In this document: one piece after another, positions 35,537-44,581 of the stretch
Layout: each line of letters starts with the position of its first letter
How positions within the stretch are numbered: the stretch's first letter is position 1
Assembly (NCBI RefSeq): GCF_035319885.1
Contig: NZ_CP141285.1
Coordinates: 2,108,001 to 2,172,000, forward strand
Length of the DNA stretch: 64,000 nt
Reading direction: 5' to 3'
Origin: Altererythrobacter sp. H2
Lineage (GTDB): Bacteria; Pseudomonadota; Alphaproteobacteria; Sphingomonadales; Sphingomonadaceae
Program-made: the position numbers and the translations under genes
The notes under the pieces: model-generated
Database searches by the model: none
The model's input: the letters and a program-made list of their open reading frames with translations, nothing else
Told to the model about the DNA's origin: nothing

Positions 35537-36690
35537 GCGACGGCGCGGGGCGGCTGCCCGGTCTCGACCCACTCGATCAGCATGGTCAGCACATGGCGCA
35601 CGGTCCGCTCCTGGTCCTCCAGGCGATGTTCCAGCGCGGCCATGCGCTGCATGACGTCGGCCGGTGGCTGCCCGTCGCCGACCCGGCGCGACAGCTCGAG
35701 CACGGCCTGCTGCAACTCTGCAACCTGCGCGTCCCGCTGGGCCAGGGCCGCCTCGATATCGACAGACAGGGCGGCGGGCGCTTCGGCTGGCTGCTGGTAA
35801 GCCGCGTGCTTGACCGGACCGGGCGCAGGGGCGTGATCGATCCGAGGCATCGGGCTGGGCGCAGCTTCGGGAAAGGCATTGTCGCTGCGCATTTCCTTGA
35901 GGACGGCGCTGAGCATGGCGGCATCGATCCGGGTACGCTGCTCGACCGCGCCAAGCAGCAGCAGGCGGGTCGCCACCTGGTTGATCCGGCGGGGAATGCC
36001 GCCAGTGGCCTGGTACATTTCGGCAAAGACGCGCTGGTCGAATTCGGGATTGCCCTTCCATCCGACACAGGCGAGGCGGTGCCTGATGTAAGGCTCAAGT
36101 TCGCCGGGCTCCATCGGCTCAAGGTGGTGCGCCGCGATCACCCGCTGGCGCAGCTGCTCAAGCGACTGGTGCTCGGCCAGCACTTTCTTGAACTCCGGCT
36201 GGCCCAGCAGCAGCACCTGCAGCAGCGGATGCGCGCCGAGTTGGAAGTTGGACAGCATCCGCAGCTCTTCCAGCGCCTCGACTGAAAGGTTCTGCGATTC
36301 ATCGACGATCAGCAGGCACCGGCGGCCCTCGCGCGCTTCCTCGTGGAGGAAATTCTCGATCTCGCCGAGTGCGCTGGCCTTGTCGTGCCCCTCGATATCG
36401 AGGCCGAAGCTCTGCGCGGCGAGATGGACCAGTTCCCCGCCATCGAGGTTGCTGGTGACAATCTGGCCGACCGTGATCCGCTCGCGATCAATCCGCTGCA
36501 TCAGATGTGCAACCAGGGTGGACTTGCCCGCCCCCACTTCGCCAGTGATGACAATGAAGCCTTCGGACTGCGCCAGGCCATAGCCCAGGTACGACAGCGC
36601 CTTGCGATGCGTGCCGCTCTCGAAGAAGAAGTTCGGATCAGGCGTGAGCTGGAACGGGCGTCCGGTCAGGCCATAGAAATCGTCGAACAT
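35533..36690 (-). CDS. XrtA/PEP-CTERM system-associated ATPase (ExeA-like AAA)
   Basis: 385 residues. N-terminal FDDFYGLTGRPFQLTPDPNF is the family signature; Walker A ITGEVGAGKSTLVAHL and Walker B CLLIVDESQNLS are intact. The C-terminal third is proline/alanine-rich with a short coiled-coil-like region (around residues 310-365). ExeA-type ATPases act in export or assembly of envelope complexes. The gene lies 12 bp after the outer-membrane protein gene in the operon. Confidence 0.9.
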   Translation of the reverse strand: MFDDFYGLTGRPFQLTPDPNFFFESGTHRKALSYLGYGLAQSEGFIVITGEVGAGKSTLVAHLMQRIDRERITVGQIVTSNLDGGELVHLAAQSFGLDIEGHDKASALGEIENFLHEEAREGRRCLLIVDESQNLSVEALEELRMLSNFQLGAHPLLQVLLLGQPEFKKVLAEHQSLEQLRQRVIAAHHLEPMEPGELEPYIRHRLACVGWKGNPEFDQRVFAEMYQATGGIPRRINQVATRLLLLGAVEQRTRIDAAMLSAVLKEMRSDNAFPEAAPSPMPRIDHAPAPGPVKHAAYQQPAEAPAALSVDIEAALAQRDAQVAELQQAVLELSRRVGDGQPPADVMQRMAALEHRLEDQERTVRHVLTMLIEWVETGQPPRAVA

Positions 36691-36702
36691 GCGTCAGTCC
36701 CC

Positions 36703-38358
36703 TTAGAAATCGTAGCGCAGGCCGAGCAGCGCGGATGCTGCGGTCAGGTCCTGGTCGGCAATGTCGCTGTCGAGATGATCGAGCGCGACTGCGGCGCGGG
36801 CCGAGAGCCCGCTGACGATGCGGCGGCTGTAGGAAGCCGATCCGCCGGTGGCAAACACATCGCCCGCGTTGGCGAAGCCGCTTTCGAGCCAGTTGGCATA
36901 GGCATTGGCGGAGAACCCGCCGCTACGCCCCAGCTCCCCGCTCAGATAAGCGGCAAGATAGTAGCTCTCGTCGGTCACGCCGTTGGCGGCTGCCAGGATC
37001 GTGCCGGGTGCAGCGATGAACCGGCGGCGATCATACCCTGCCCCGATCCCGGCGCTCATCCGGCCAAGCTGCATGGCATAGCTCGCCGCGACCCCGCGCG
37101 AGCGGAACACGCCTGAACGGATCGAGCCGAGCGCGCCGGTAAGGCAATTGTTGCCTTCCAGGCTGGCGACGCAGCCCGACAGGTCACCGGTCAGCGCATT
37201 GCGGGTGGCGGTGAATTCGGTCGGGAGGTTGGCCAGGGCATTGGTCAACTGGTTGCCGAAGCCGGAAATGGCATCGTAAACGTTGACGTTGAAACTGCTG
37301 CGCGCGTTCGGCGCGTAGGACAGGCTGCCGTAGTATGTGGTCGAATCGTAGCGGCGCCCCACGGCTGCCTGCAGCGTGGTGCGGCTGCTCGGCCGCCACA
37401 TCACGCCCACATCCCAGATCAGCCCGTCGGTCTCGTAGGCAATCCGGCGCGGCTGGCTGGTGTCGGTCACCAGGCGGCCATCCGGGCCGACCACCGGAAG
37501 ACCGTTGGCATCGCGCACCGCATCCCGGGCCGAAACCTGTACGTCCTCATAGCCGACCCCGCCGATCACGGCGAGCGACTGGCTGACCGGGACAGTCACG
37601 TCAGCACGCACGTTGAGATCGCGGACTCGCTGGTCGAGGTTCGAAACATCCTCCTGCAGCCAGCCCGCCCCGATCCCGACGCCGATTGGCAGGGATTCAC
37701 CCGGACGGGTACCGAGGCGCACCGCGGCGCTTTGCACCAGACTGTCGTCGAACACGTCAACGGGCTCTGCACCAGGCGCGGTCACCAGCGCATCGGGTGA
37801 TTCCACCTTGGTGTAGCCCACGCGGTAGTTGGCCGAGACATCGACGTCTCCGGCGCGGGTCGCCAGGTTTGGCCCGGCGTAGACGGAATAGACCCGGCTG
37901 TCCGAGCCTTGGTCGATCAACGGGTTGGGTGTCACCGCCCCGCTGCCATCGACCCGCGTCCGGGCGGCGAGCGCGCCAGCCTCGACCGTCAGGACTTGCG
38001 GGACGACCGAGGCATAGCCCCGGGCCACACCGCTGACAGTGTTCGAGTCCACCGCGTCGCCGTAGCCGACGTTGTACTCATAACGGATCGAGACCGAGCC
38101 GCCGGTATTGCGGCCGGTTACGCTGGCATCGACCCCGGCAGCCAGCTGGGTGAAGGTCACCACATCGTCACCGGGTGACAATTCGGCAACGACCAGCTGC
38201 GAAGCCTCGATATAGGGGCTGACCCGCACATTGCGCGATCCGCTCTGGCGGTCGCTGCGCTCGGCGCTTTCGGCTCCGTCCCGGCTCTGGGCCATCGCGG
38301 GTGCCGATACAGCGAGCGCGGCAATCGCGCCGAAGCTGGCAAAAACGATGCGTTTCAT
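36703..38358 (-). CDS. TIGR03016-like PEP-CTERM system outer-membrane beta-barrel protein
   Basis: 551 residues from ATG 38358 (MKRIVFASFGAIAALAVSA), giving a signal peptide cleaved after APAMAQS; the frame upstream to 38403 is not a signal. The mature part is rich in alternating amphipathic strands ending in LGLRYDF with a terminal Phe, typical of outer-membrane barrels. It is likely the secretin-independent outer-membrane pore or surface anchor of the exopolysaccharide system. It lies 4 bp after the kinase gene. Confidence 0.88.
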   Translation of the reverse strand: MKRIVFASFGAIAALAVSAPAMAQSRDGAESAERSDRQSGSRNVRVSPYIEASQLVVAELSPGDDVVTFTQLAAGVDASVTGRNTGGSVSIRYEYNVGYGDAVDSNTVSGVARGYASVVPQVLTVEAGALAARTRVDGSGAVTPNPLIDQGSDSRVYSVYAGPNLATRAGDVDVSANYRVGYTKVESPDALVTAPGAEPVDVFDDSLVQSAAVRLGTRPGESLPIGVGIGAGWLQEDVSNLDQRVRDLNVRADVTVPVSQSLAVIGGVGYEDVQVSARDAVRDANGLPVVGPDGRLVTDTSQPRRIAYETDGLIWDVGVMWRPSSRTTLQAAVGRRYDSTTYYGSLSYAPNARSSFNVNVYDAISGFGNQLTNALANLPTEFTATRNALTGDLSGCVASLEGNNCLTGALGSIRSGVFRSRGVAASYAMQLGRMSAGIGAGYDRRRFIAAPGTILAAANGVTDESYYLAAYLSGELGRSGGFSANAYANWLESGFANAGDVFATGGSASYSRRIVSGLSARAAVALDHLDSDIADQDLTAASALLGLRYDF

Positions 38359-38362
38359 CGGT

Positions 38363-39442
38363 TTACTCCCCGTAGCCATAGTAATTGCCGAAGCGGCGAC
38401 CACTGGGGCTGAAATTGACCGCGTTGAGCAGCAGCTTGATATCGGGGCAGGCCGAGAGCAGTTGATAGGAGTCTTCCAGCGCGGTCTGGCCCGTCCGGTC
38501 GGCCCGCGCCACCAGCATGGCCTGGCCCACGTGCTTGGCCAGTTCCGCAGCAGGCGAAGCAGCCAGTGCGGGCGGCGTGTCGAAGATCACGATCCGGTTG
38601 GGCGTACCCAGCGTCAGGCGGTCGAGCACCTCGACCGTGCGGGACGACCCCAGAAACTCGCTGTCTGCATCGGTGCGGTTGCCCGCTGGCAGGACCCACA
38701 GGCCGGGCACATCGGTGCCCATGACAAGGTCTTCAACCTGCAATGCGGGGTCTGCAAGACAGTCCATGAAACCCGGGCGCTTGGGCAGGCCGAGGGTCGA
38801 GAGGATTGACGGCTTGGCGAAATCGGCATCGACCAGCAGCACTTCGGTCTCGCGCTCGTTCGCCATCGACAGGGCCAGGTTGACCGAGCAGAAGGTCTTG
38901 CCCTCGCCGGGCAGCGGTGAGCATACCAGAACCCGGCGCGATGCTGCCGTTCCCCGCTCCCGTGCAGTCGAGAGGATCTGCCGCTTGACGATGCGGAACT
39001 CTTCCAGCAGCCGGCTGACCGGGGCGCCCGGCACAATCATGCCCTGTTCGCGCAAGCCGTCACGATCGACCTTGTGTTTGCGGCCGGAGAACCGGACCGG
39101 CTCGAACCCCTGGGTCAGGGTCATTTCGGCGGGCACGGCGGGTAAAGTAACCGGCAGCGAATCAGCCACCGCCGCTACGATCGGGGCGGCGACGTGCTGC
39201 GGGGCAGCTGCCGGCGCTTCGGAAACCACGGCCGGTTCAGCCGGAGCAGCGTTTTCTGCCGACGCTGAATCCTTGCGCTTGCTGCGCACCTTGGCCCGCT
39301 TCATCGGTTCCTCGGGCAGCCGCACCGGCAAGGGCGCCGGTTTGAATGCGTCGAACCCGAAGGCGCCGCTGGCGCGCTCGAACAGCGAGCTTTCATTCTT
39401 GTCCGGTTCGCCGGGGAGCGGGATCTTGGTGTGTTCGGTCAT
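38363..39442 (-). CDS. XrtA-associated tyrosine autokinase (BY-kinase)
   Basis: 359 residues from ATG 39442 (MTEHTKIPLPGEP). The cytoplasmic kinase domain carries Walker A CSPLPGEGKTFCSVN, Walker A' LLVDADFAKPS and Walker B IVIFDTPPAL. The tail ends FGNYYGYGE, a short Tyr cluster suited to autophosphorylation. About 120 N-terminal residues are Ala/Pro-rich linker. BY-kinases control chain length and export together with the Wzz-like partner, whose gene lies 10 bp upstream. Confidence 0.92.
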   Translation of the reverse strand: MTEHTKIPLPGEPDKNESSLFERASGAFGFDAFKPAPLPVRLPEEPMKRAKVRSKRKDSASAENAAPAEPAVVSEAPAAAPQHVAAPIVAAVADSLPVTLPAVPAEMTLTQGFEPVRFSGRKHKVDRDGLREQGMIVPGAPVSRLLEEFRIVKRQILSTARERGTAASRRVLVCSPLPGEGKTFCSVNLALSMANERETEVLLVDADFAKPSILSTLGLPKRPGFMDCLADPALQVEDLVMGTDVPGLWVLPAGNRTDADSEFLGSSRTVEVLDRLTLGTPNRIVIFDTPPALAASPAAELAKHVGQAMLVARADRTGQTALEDSYQLLSACPDIKLLLNAVNFSPSGRRFGNYYGYGE

Positions 39443-39452
39443 GTCCCTCTCC

Positions 39453-40970
39453 TCAGGCCACCGTGCCGCGCTGGAAGATGTCCACCGCAAGCAGGATCAC
39501 GCACAGTCCGGCCAGCGCCGCACTGGCACCGTAGAACTGGCGCTGGCGACGGCGCCGCAACTCGCGGCCCGCATCGTTGACGACCTGCGAAATGGCACCC
39601 AGCACAGGCAGGTCCATCGCGCGTTCAAGCTTGATCGTGGTCGCAAATGTGGAGCGTAGCTGCCCCATCGCGAACGCAGTCCCGGCCCCGGCAGCAAGCC
39701 CGGCCAGCAGCACGCCGATCAGCAGGATCGGCCGGTTCGGCGCAGCCGGTGCATTGGGCACGGTCGGCGGGTCGATCACTTCGAAACGGAACGAACTGCG
39801 CTCGTTCTCGACCTGGCCGCGCAGGCGCATTTCCTCGCGGTTTTGCAGGATTTCGTCGTACTTTTCCTTGAGCACTTCGTAATCGCGGCTGATGCGGTTG
39901 GCTTCGGCGGCGACAGCAGGCTCGCTGGCCTGGCTGGCCATCACGCCTGACAGTTCGGACTGGAGCGCCGCCTTGCGCGCCATCAGCGCCTGGACATTGG
40001 CTTCCCGCTCTGCCCGGATCGAGACCAGCGAGGTATAGGCCGGGTTGGCCACCCCGCCGCCGCCGCCTTCGCGCGCTGCCTGCGGTTCGAGCAGGCCGAT
40101 CCGCTTTTTCGTTGCGACCACGTCCGGGTGGCTGTCAGTCAGGCCGCGTGCCTGCAGGCCTGCCAGTTCCGATCGGGCCTGGGCCAGCGCCCCGCTGGCG
40201 CCTCCCGCACCCGCCCCGCCCGCTACCGTGCGCGGCGTACCGGAGAGCTGGCCATTGATCGCTGCCAGCGCGCTCTGTGCCGCGGCAAGATCGGCCTCGA
40301 CCCCGCGCACTTCGGTCCGCATGGCAGTAAGCCGCCCGGAAAGGGCAGCACTGCCGCCGATCAGCTCGGGATTTTCGGCTTCGAAAGCGAGGCGGCGCTG
40401 CTCGGCTTCCTCAAGCTCTTTCTTGCGCTCTTCGAGTTGCTGGTCGAGAAACACCACCGTTTCCGCCACTTCGCCCCGGTTGCCGGCAATGTTCTCCTCG
40501 CGGAAGATGTCGATCAGCTTCTGAACGACTTCCTGCGAAAGCTTGGCGTTCTCGGCATCCGAGAGGTCACCCCGACCGGCGGTGGCGGACAGCTCGAACA
40601 GGCTGCCTTCCTCGCTGGTGACGGAGACCTTCTCGGTCAGCCCGGCAATGGCCTTTTCCATGTCCCGCTGGGACTGGACGGTCTCGCCCAGCTTGGTCGA
40701 GCGGATGACCTTCTCCAGGTTGACCGCGCTCACCAGCGTCTGGCGAACCCGCTCGATTTCCTTCTGCCCGCTGTTGGCAATACCGATCTGTTCGGACAGC
40801 ACGTCATCGAGCTGGACGAAGATGCGCGCCTTGGCCTCGTAGGTATTGGGGATCATTGCGACCACCAGCCAGCCGACCACGCAGACAGCCCAGGCCACTG
40901 CCAGCGCCAGCCAGCGACGGTGCCAGACCGAGTGGATCGCCGAGCGGAATTCGTCGAAAACTTCGTTCAT
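39453..40970 (-). CDS. XrtA-system polysaccharide chain-length determinant (Wzz/GNVR type)
   Basis: 505 residues. A membrane segment at about residues 20-39 (WLALAVAWAVCVVGWLVVAM), a long coiled-coil periplasmic part (QQLEERKKELEEAEQRRLAFEAEN onward is helical), and a second membrane segment near residue 425 (ILLIGVLLAGLAAGAGTAF) preceded by a Pro-rich VIDPPTVPNAPAAPNRP motif. This is the polysaccharide co-polymerase that works with the tyrosine kinase. It lies 19 bp after the Wza-like gene. Confidence 0.92.
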   Translation of the reverse strand: MNEVFDEFRSAIHSVWHRRWLALAVAWAVCVVGWLVVAMIPNTYEAKARIFVQLDDVLSEQIGIANSGQKEIERVRQTLVSAVNLEKVIRSTKLGETVQSQRDMEKAIAGLTEKVSVTSEEGSLFELSATAGRGDLSDAENAKLSQEVVQKLIDIFREENIAGNRGEVAETVVFLDQQLEERKKELEEAEQRRLAFEAENPELIGGSAALSGRLTAMRTEVRGVEADLAAAQSALAAINGQLSGTPRTVAGGAGAGGASGALAQARSELAGLQARGLTDSHPDVVATKKRIGLLEPQAAREGGGGGVANPAYTSLVSIRAEREANVQALMARKAALQSELSGVMASQASEPAVAAEANRISRDYEVLKEKYDEILQNREEMRLRGQVENERSSFRFEVIDPPTVPNAPAAPNRPILLIGVLLAGLAAGAGTAFAMGQLRSTFATTIKLERAMDLPVLGAISQVVNDAGRELRRRRQRQFYGASAALAGLCVILLAVDIFQRGTVA

Positions 40971-40989
40971 GCTTCACGCCGATCCTGGT

Positions 40990-41634
40990 TCAGAACATGC
41001 TTTCGGGGATGATGATCACGTCGCCCGGCTGGAGCATGACGTTGGCGCGGCTGTCGCCCTTGCGCAGGAGGTCGGCCAGCCGCAGGGCGAATTCGCGCTG
41101 GCGGCCCGCCTGCTTGTCGAACCGGATCAGGCGCGCACGATTGCCGGCCGCAAATTCGCTGAGACCGCCCACCGCGATCATTGCATCGAGCACAGTCATG
41201 TTCGCGCGGAACGGTATCGAGGCCGGTTTCTCTGTCGCGCCGACGATCCGCACCTGCTGGCTGAAGGTCCCGGCGAACTCGGTGACGATCACCGAAACGA
41301 GCGGTTCCTCGATGTACTGCGACAGCTGCAGGCGGATATCCTCCGCCAGCATCGAAGGGGTCTTGCCCACCGCCGGCATGTCGGTCACCAGCGGGGTGGT
41401 GATGCGTCCGTCCGGACGGACCTGGATCTTCTCCGCGCCCAGTTCGGGATTGCGCCAGACGTGAATGGTAAGCTGGTCAAGCGGGCCGATCACGTATTCT
41501 TCGCCCGGCCCCTCCTGCATGGAGACAAAGGCAGCAGCGGGCAACTCGGCGCCGCCAGTGCTGGCGCAGCCTGAGAGGGCAAGCGCCGCCAGGGCGCTTC
41601 CTGCGAGCAGCTTGGAAAACCGGTATTCGGGCAT
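40990..41634 (-). CDS. Polysaccharide export lipoprotein (Wza-like, XrtA system)
   Basis: 214 residues from ATG 41634 (MPEYRFSKLLAGSALAALAL) with lipobox LSGC. The Poly_export domain begins YVIGPLDQLTIHVWRNPEL and a SLBB-like domain follows (VRIVGATEKPASIPF, MTVLDAMIAVGGLSEFA), ending LQPGDVIIIPESMF. It is short relative to full Wza, as is usual for exosortase loci, and probably forms the outer-membrane export channel together with other components. It heads the ten-gene operon. Confidence 0.92.
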   Translation of the reverse strand: MPEYRFSKLLAGSALAALALSGCASTGGAELPAAAFVSMQEGPGEEYVIGPLDQLTIHVWRNPELGAEKIQVRPDGRITTPLVTDMPAVGKTPSMLAEDIRLQLSQYIEEPLVSVIVTEFAGTFSQQVRIVGATEKPASIPFRANMTVLDAMIAVGGLSEFAAGNRARLIRFDKQAGRQREFALRLADLLRKGDSRANVMLQPGDVIIIPESMF

Positions 41635-41803
41635 CGACGCGCATCCTTGCCTTGCTGCGGGCATTCAGGCGCAAGGGAGGAGCGACCTCACCTTCCGCAC
41701 CCGCGGTTCAGACAGGCTTCCTCGCCAAAATAGGTGAATATACCGTTAGCTTTCCGGTATTTCGGAGGCGCAGTCCCGCTGCGGGACAGGCTGGTTGTAA
41801 AGG
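41635..41803 (-). promoter_or_regulatory. Intergenic region with probable promoter of the XrtA operon
   Basis: 169 bp between the decarboxylase stop and the Wza-like start, both on the minus strand. It has a short AT-rich segment around 41730-41760 (minus strand reads GGTATATTCACCTATTTTGG) that could include a -10 element, and a weak hairpin with arms GTCCCG/CGGGAC around 41773-41787 that lacks a T-tract. This is the only room for a promoter ahead of ten closely spaced genes. Exact elements are not certain. Confidence 0.4.
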
Positions 41804-43030
41804 TTAAACCAGCATTTGCCTTGCCGGACCCTGGCCGAGAAACTCCATCGGCGAGGCGCTGGCACCATAGGCCCCGGCACAGAACACCGCCACCAGATCG
41901 CCCACTTCGGCCCGGGGCAGCAAGGCCTGGTCTGCGAGACGGTCAAGCGGCGTGCACAGGCAGCCGACCACACTGGCTTCCTCGGTTGCAGGCTCGGCGA
42001 ACCGGCTGGCGATGGCGAGCGGGTAATTGCGCCGCACCACCGTGCCGAAATTGCCAGATGCTGCCAGCTGGTGGTGCAGGCCTCCGTCAGTCACCAGGAA
42101 CACCTGGCCGTGGCTCTCCTTGCGATCGACAATCCGGGTGAGATAGACCCCGGCCTCGCCCACCAGATAGCGGCCAAGTTCGATGCAGATGTCGGTATCC
42201 GCGAGCAATTCGGGCAAACGGGCGAAGCGGTCTGACAGGGCCTGCCCGATTGTCCCGATGTCGACCGGCTGGTCGCCATGGAAATAGGGAATGCCGAACC
42301 CGCCGCCCATGTTGAGCTTGGGCACTGGCTGGCCGACCTCCCCGGCCAGCCTGTCTGCCAGTTCGAGGACGTTGCCCTGGGTTTCGACCAGTGCCGCGGC
42401 ATCCAGCGCCTGACTGCCGGCGAAGATGTGCCACCCGCGCCATTCTGCCCCTGCGGCGATGATGGTCCGGGCAAGCGCGGCTGCATGGCTTTCATCGACC
42501 CCGAATTGCTTGGCCCCGCCCCCCATTTTCATGCCCGAGCCGCGCAGTTCGAACGACGGGTTGACCCGGATCGCAATGCGCGGGGTCATCCCCAGCCTTT
42601 CGCCAGTCGCGAGAGAGCGGCGGGCTTCGCCTTCGGATTCGCAATTGAGTGTGACCCCGGCCCGGATGGCCGCTTCCAGTTCCCGGTCGCGCTTGCCCGG
42701 CCCGGCAAAACTGATCCGTGACCCGGCGATTCCGGCCTGTTCCAGCAGGCGAAGCTCACCGTCAGAGGCGATGTCGAACCCGTCCACCAGCCCTGCCATG
42801 TGGCCAATGACCGGAGCAAAGGGGTTGGCCTTCACGGCGTAGTTGAGCCCCAGGCGGGCAGGCATGGCTGCGCGGAGCATGGCCACCCGCGCATCGAGCC
42901 GTGCCCTGGAATAGACGAACAGCGGTGTATCACCCGCTTCAGCCACAAGGCTGGACGCCGTACGGCCGTCAACGGCGAGTTCGCCAGCAATCACTTCGAA
43001 CCCATCCGGGATCGGCCCCAGCGGCTTCAT
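41804..43030 (-). CDS. PLP-dependent decarboxylase, exosortase A system-associated (BtrK-like)
   Basis: 408 residues, fold type III (alanine racemase/ODC fold). Lys68 in NYAVKANPF is the PLP Schiff-base lysine; GGGFGIPYF (about 242-250) binds PLP phosphate; ELGRYL (284-289), GCLCTPLD with Cys359, and GAYGASASP (386-394) complete the active site. From memory, several segments (FAGPGKRDRELEAAI, KMGGGAKQFGVDES, GGFGIPYF, TDGGLHH, RRNYPL) closely resemble BtrK, which decarboxylates glutamyl-ACP in butirosin biosynthesis, more than free-amino-acid decarboxylases. An ACP and a ligase gene are nearby. Overlaps the ligase gene by 4 bp. Confidence 0.88.
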   Translation of the reverse strand: MKPLGPIPDGFEVIAGELAVDGRTASSLVAEAGDTPLFVYSRARLDARVAMLRAAMPARLGLNYAVKANPFAPVIGHMAGLVDGFDIASDGELRLLEQAGIAGSRISFAGPGKRDRELEAAIRAGVTLNCESEGEARRSLATGERLGMTPRIAIRVNPSFELRGSGMKMGGGAKQFGVDESHAAALARTIIAAGAEWRGWHIFAGSQALDAAALVETQGNVLELADRLAGEVGQPVPKLNMGGGFGIPYFHGDQPVDIGTIGQALSDRFARLPELLADTDICIELGRYLVGEAGVYLTRIVDRKESHGQVFLVTDGGLHHQLAASGNFGTVVRRNYPLAIASRFAEPATEEASVVGCLCTPLDRLADQALLPRAEVGDLVAVFCAGAYGASASPMEFLGQGPARQMLV

Positions 43031-44553
43031 GCCCCGTACTCCTGTGCCAGTGCGGTGCGGTCCAGCTTGCCGTTCGGGTTGAGCGGCATGGCATCGCGCC
43101 AGTGGATGACCTGCGGCTGCATGAAATTGGGCAGCTCCTGCATCAGCGCCTTGGGGAGCAGGACGGCAGCATCGGATGCTGCCGCATGGGCCCGCACCAC
43201 CAGATGGACCGCCTGCCCGAGCCGCGCATCGGCCACGCCGAAAGCCACAGCCTCAGCCACCAGTCCGGTCGCAAGGGCGGCGTCCTCGATTTCCTGCGGG
43301 CTGATCCGGTTGCCCGCGCTCTTGATCATCGCATCGCGCCGTCCGGCGAAATAGAGCAATCCCCCGGCATCGCGGCGAACCCGGTCTCCGCTCCACACGG
43401 CCATGCCGCCATAGAGCGACATGGGCGGGGCGGGCCGGAACCGCTCGGCCGTGCGCTCTGCATCCCTCCAATACCCCTGCGCCACCAGTGGGCCGCAATG
43501 GACCAGTTCACCCTCTTCCCCGTCAGCAGCCAGGTCACCAGCATCATTGATCACCAGGATCTCGGCAAAGGGAATGGCCTTGCCCATCGAGGTCGGGTGC
43601 GAATCCACCAGTGAAGGGTCAAGATACGTCGAGCGGAACGCCTCGGTCAGGCCGTACATCGGGAACAGGCGCGCCTGCGGAAATTGCCCGCGCAATCGCC
43701 GCACGAGATCTTCGGTCAGCGCCCCGCCGCTGTTGGTCAGGCGGCGCAAGGGCGCAGCCGCCTCGGGCGGCCAGTCCAGCTCGGTCAGCTGCACCCATAG
43801 CGGGGGAACAGCCGCCAGTGTGGTCACCCCGTGGCGGGCGCAGGCTTTGGCCACGTCGCGCGGAAACAGGTAGTCAAGCGGCACCACGCAGCCCCCGGCG
43901 CGCCAGGTGCTCAGCAACTGGTTCTGGCCGTAGTCGAAGGACAGCGGCAAGACCGCCAGCGTCACGTCCTCCCGCTCAAGCCCAAGGTAGTCGGCCACGC
44001 TGACCGCGCCGAGCCACATGTTGGCATGGCTCAGCATCACACCCTTGGGCCGGCCGGTGGAACCACTGGTGTAGAGGATCGCCGCCAGCTCGTCCGGATC
44101 GGCCATTGACGGACCCAGCCCTTCGGGCGCGGACATGGCCTCGCCGATGGCAGCGGCTTCTTCCCACACGGCGCAATCGTGCGGGACATCGCCTTGCGCC
44201 AGCGTATCGAGCCGGCTGCCGGTAGCGATGAGCAGGCTTGCCCCGCTGTCGGCAAGAATATGCGCCACTTGTGCACGCTTGAGCAGGGGGTTGACCGGAA
44301 CATGCACCGATCCCGCGCGGGCCGCCGCAAGCGGAAGCAGACAGGTCAGTTCGCCCTTGGCCGCCCAGCTGGCGACCCGTGCGCCGGGTGCCGGGGCGCG
44401 ATGTCTTAACCAGGCGCTAAGGCGGCCCAAACGCTCCCTTAATTCCCGGAAGCTAAGGGTGCCCGAGCGAAGCACCAGTGCCGGATCGCCGTCTGCCCCG
44501 AATTCGGCGCAATGGTCGAGCGGGCGCGGGGCAAAATGAGGGGCAACGGACAT
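43027..44553 (-). CDS. AMP-forming acyl-CoA/ACP ligase, exosortase A system-associated
   Basis: 508 residues of the ANL superfamily. The phosphate-binding core motif YTSGSTGRPKGVMLSHAN spans residues 161-178; MYGLTEAFRSTYLD is the adenine/aromatic motif; GDRVRRDAGGLLYFAGRRD and the terminal NPNGKLDRTAL, with the catalytic lysine, close the C-terminal domain. It adenylates a carboxylic or amino acid and passes it to CoA or a carrier-protein thiol; here the nearby ACP is the attractive acceptor. It starts 28 bp from the divergent acyltransferase and overlaps the decarboxylase gene by 4 bp. Confidence 0.9.
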   Translation of the reverse strand: MSVAPHFAPRPLDHCAEFGADGDPALVLRSGTLSFRELRERLGRLSAWLRHRAPAPGARVASWAAKGELTCLLPLAAARAGSVHVPVNPLLKRAQVAHILADSGASLLIATGSRLDTLAQGDVPHDCAVWEEAAAIGEAMSAPEGLGPSMADPDELAAILYTSGSTGRPKGVMLSHANMWLGAVSVADYLGLEREDVTLAVLPLSFDYGQNQLLSTWRAGGCVVPLDYLFPRDVAKACARHGVTTLAAVPPLWVQLTELDWPPEAAAPLRRLTNSGGALTEDLVRRLRGQFPQARLFPMYGLTEAFRSTYLDPSLVDSHPTSMGKAIPFAEILVINDAGDLAADGEEGELVHCGPLVAQGYWRDAERTAERFRPAPPMSLYGGMAVWSGDRVRRDAGGLLYFAGRRDAMIKSAGNRISPQEIEDAALATGLVAEAVAFGVADARLGQAVHLVVRAHAAASDAAVLLPKALMQELPNFMQPQVIHWRDAMPLNPNGKLDRTALAQEYGA

Positions 44554-44581
44554 CGGGGCTCCGACGAAAACGGACAGGCGA

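Noticed and set aside
41760-41800. Possible terminator after the decarboxylase (short hairpin)
   Set aside because: The stem is only 6 bp and there is no T-tract, so it was not called a terminator.
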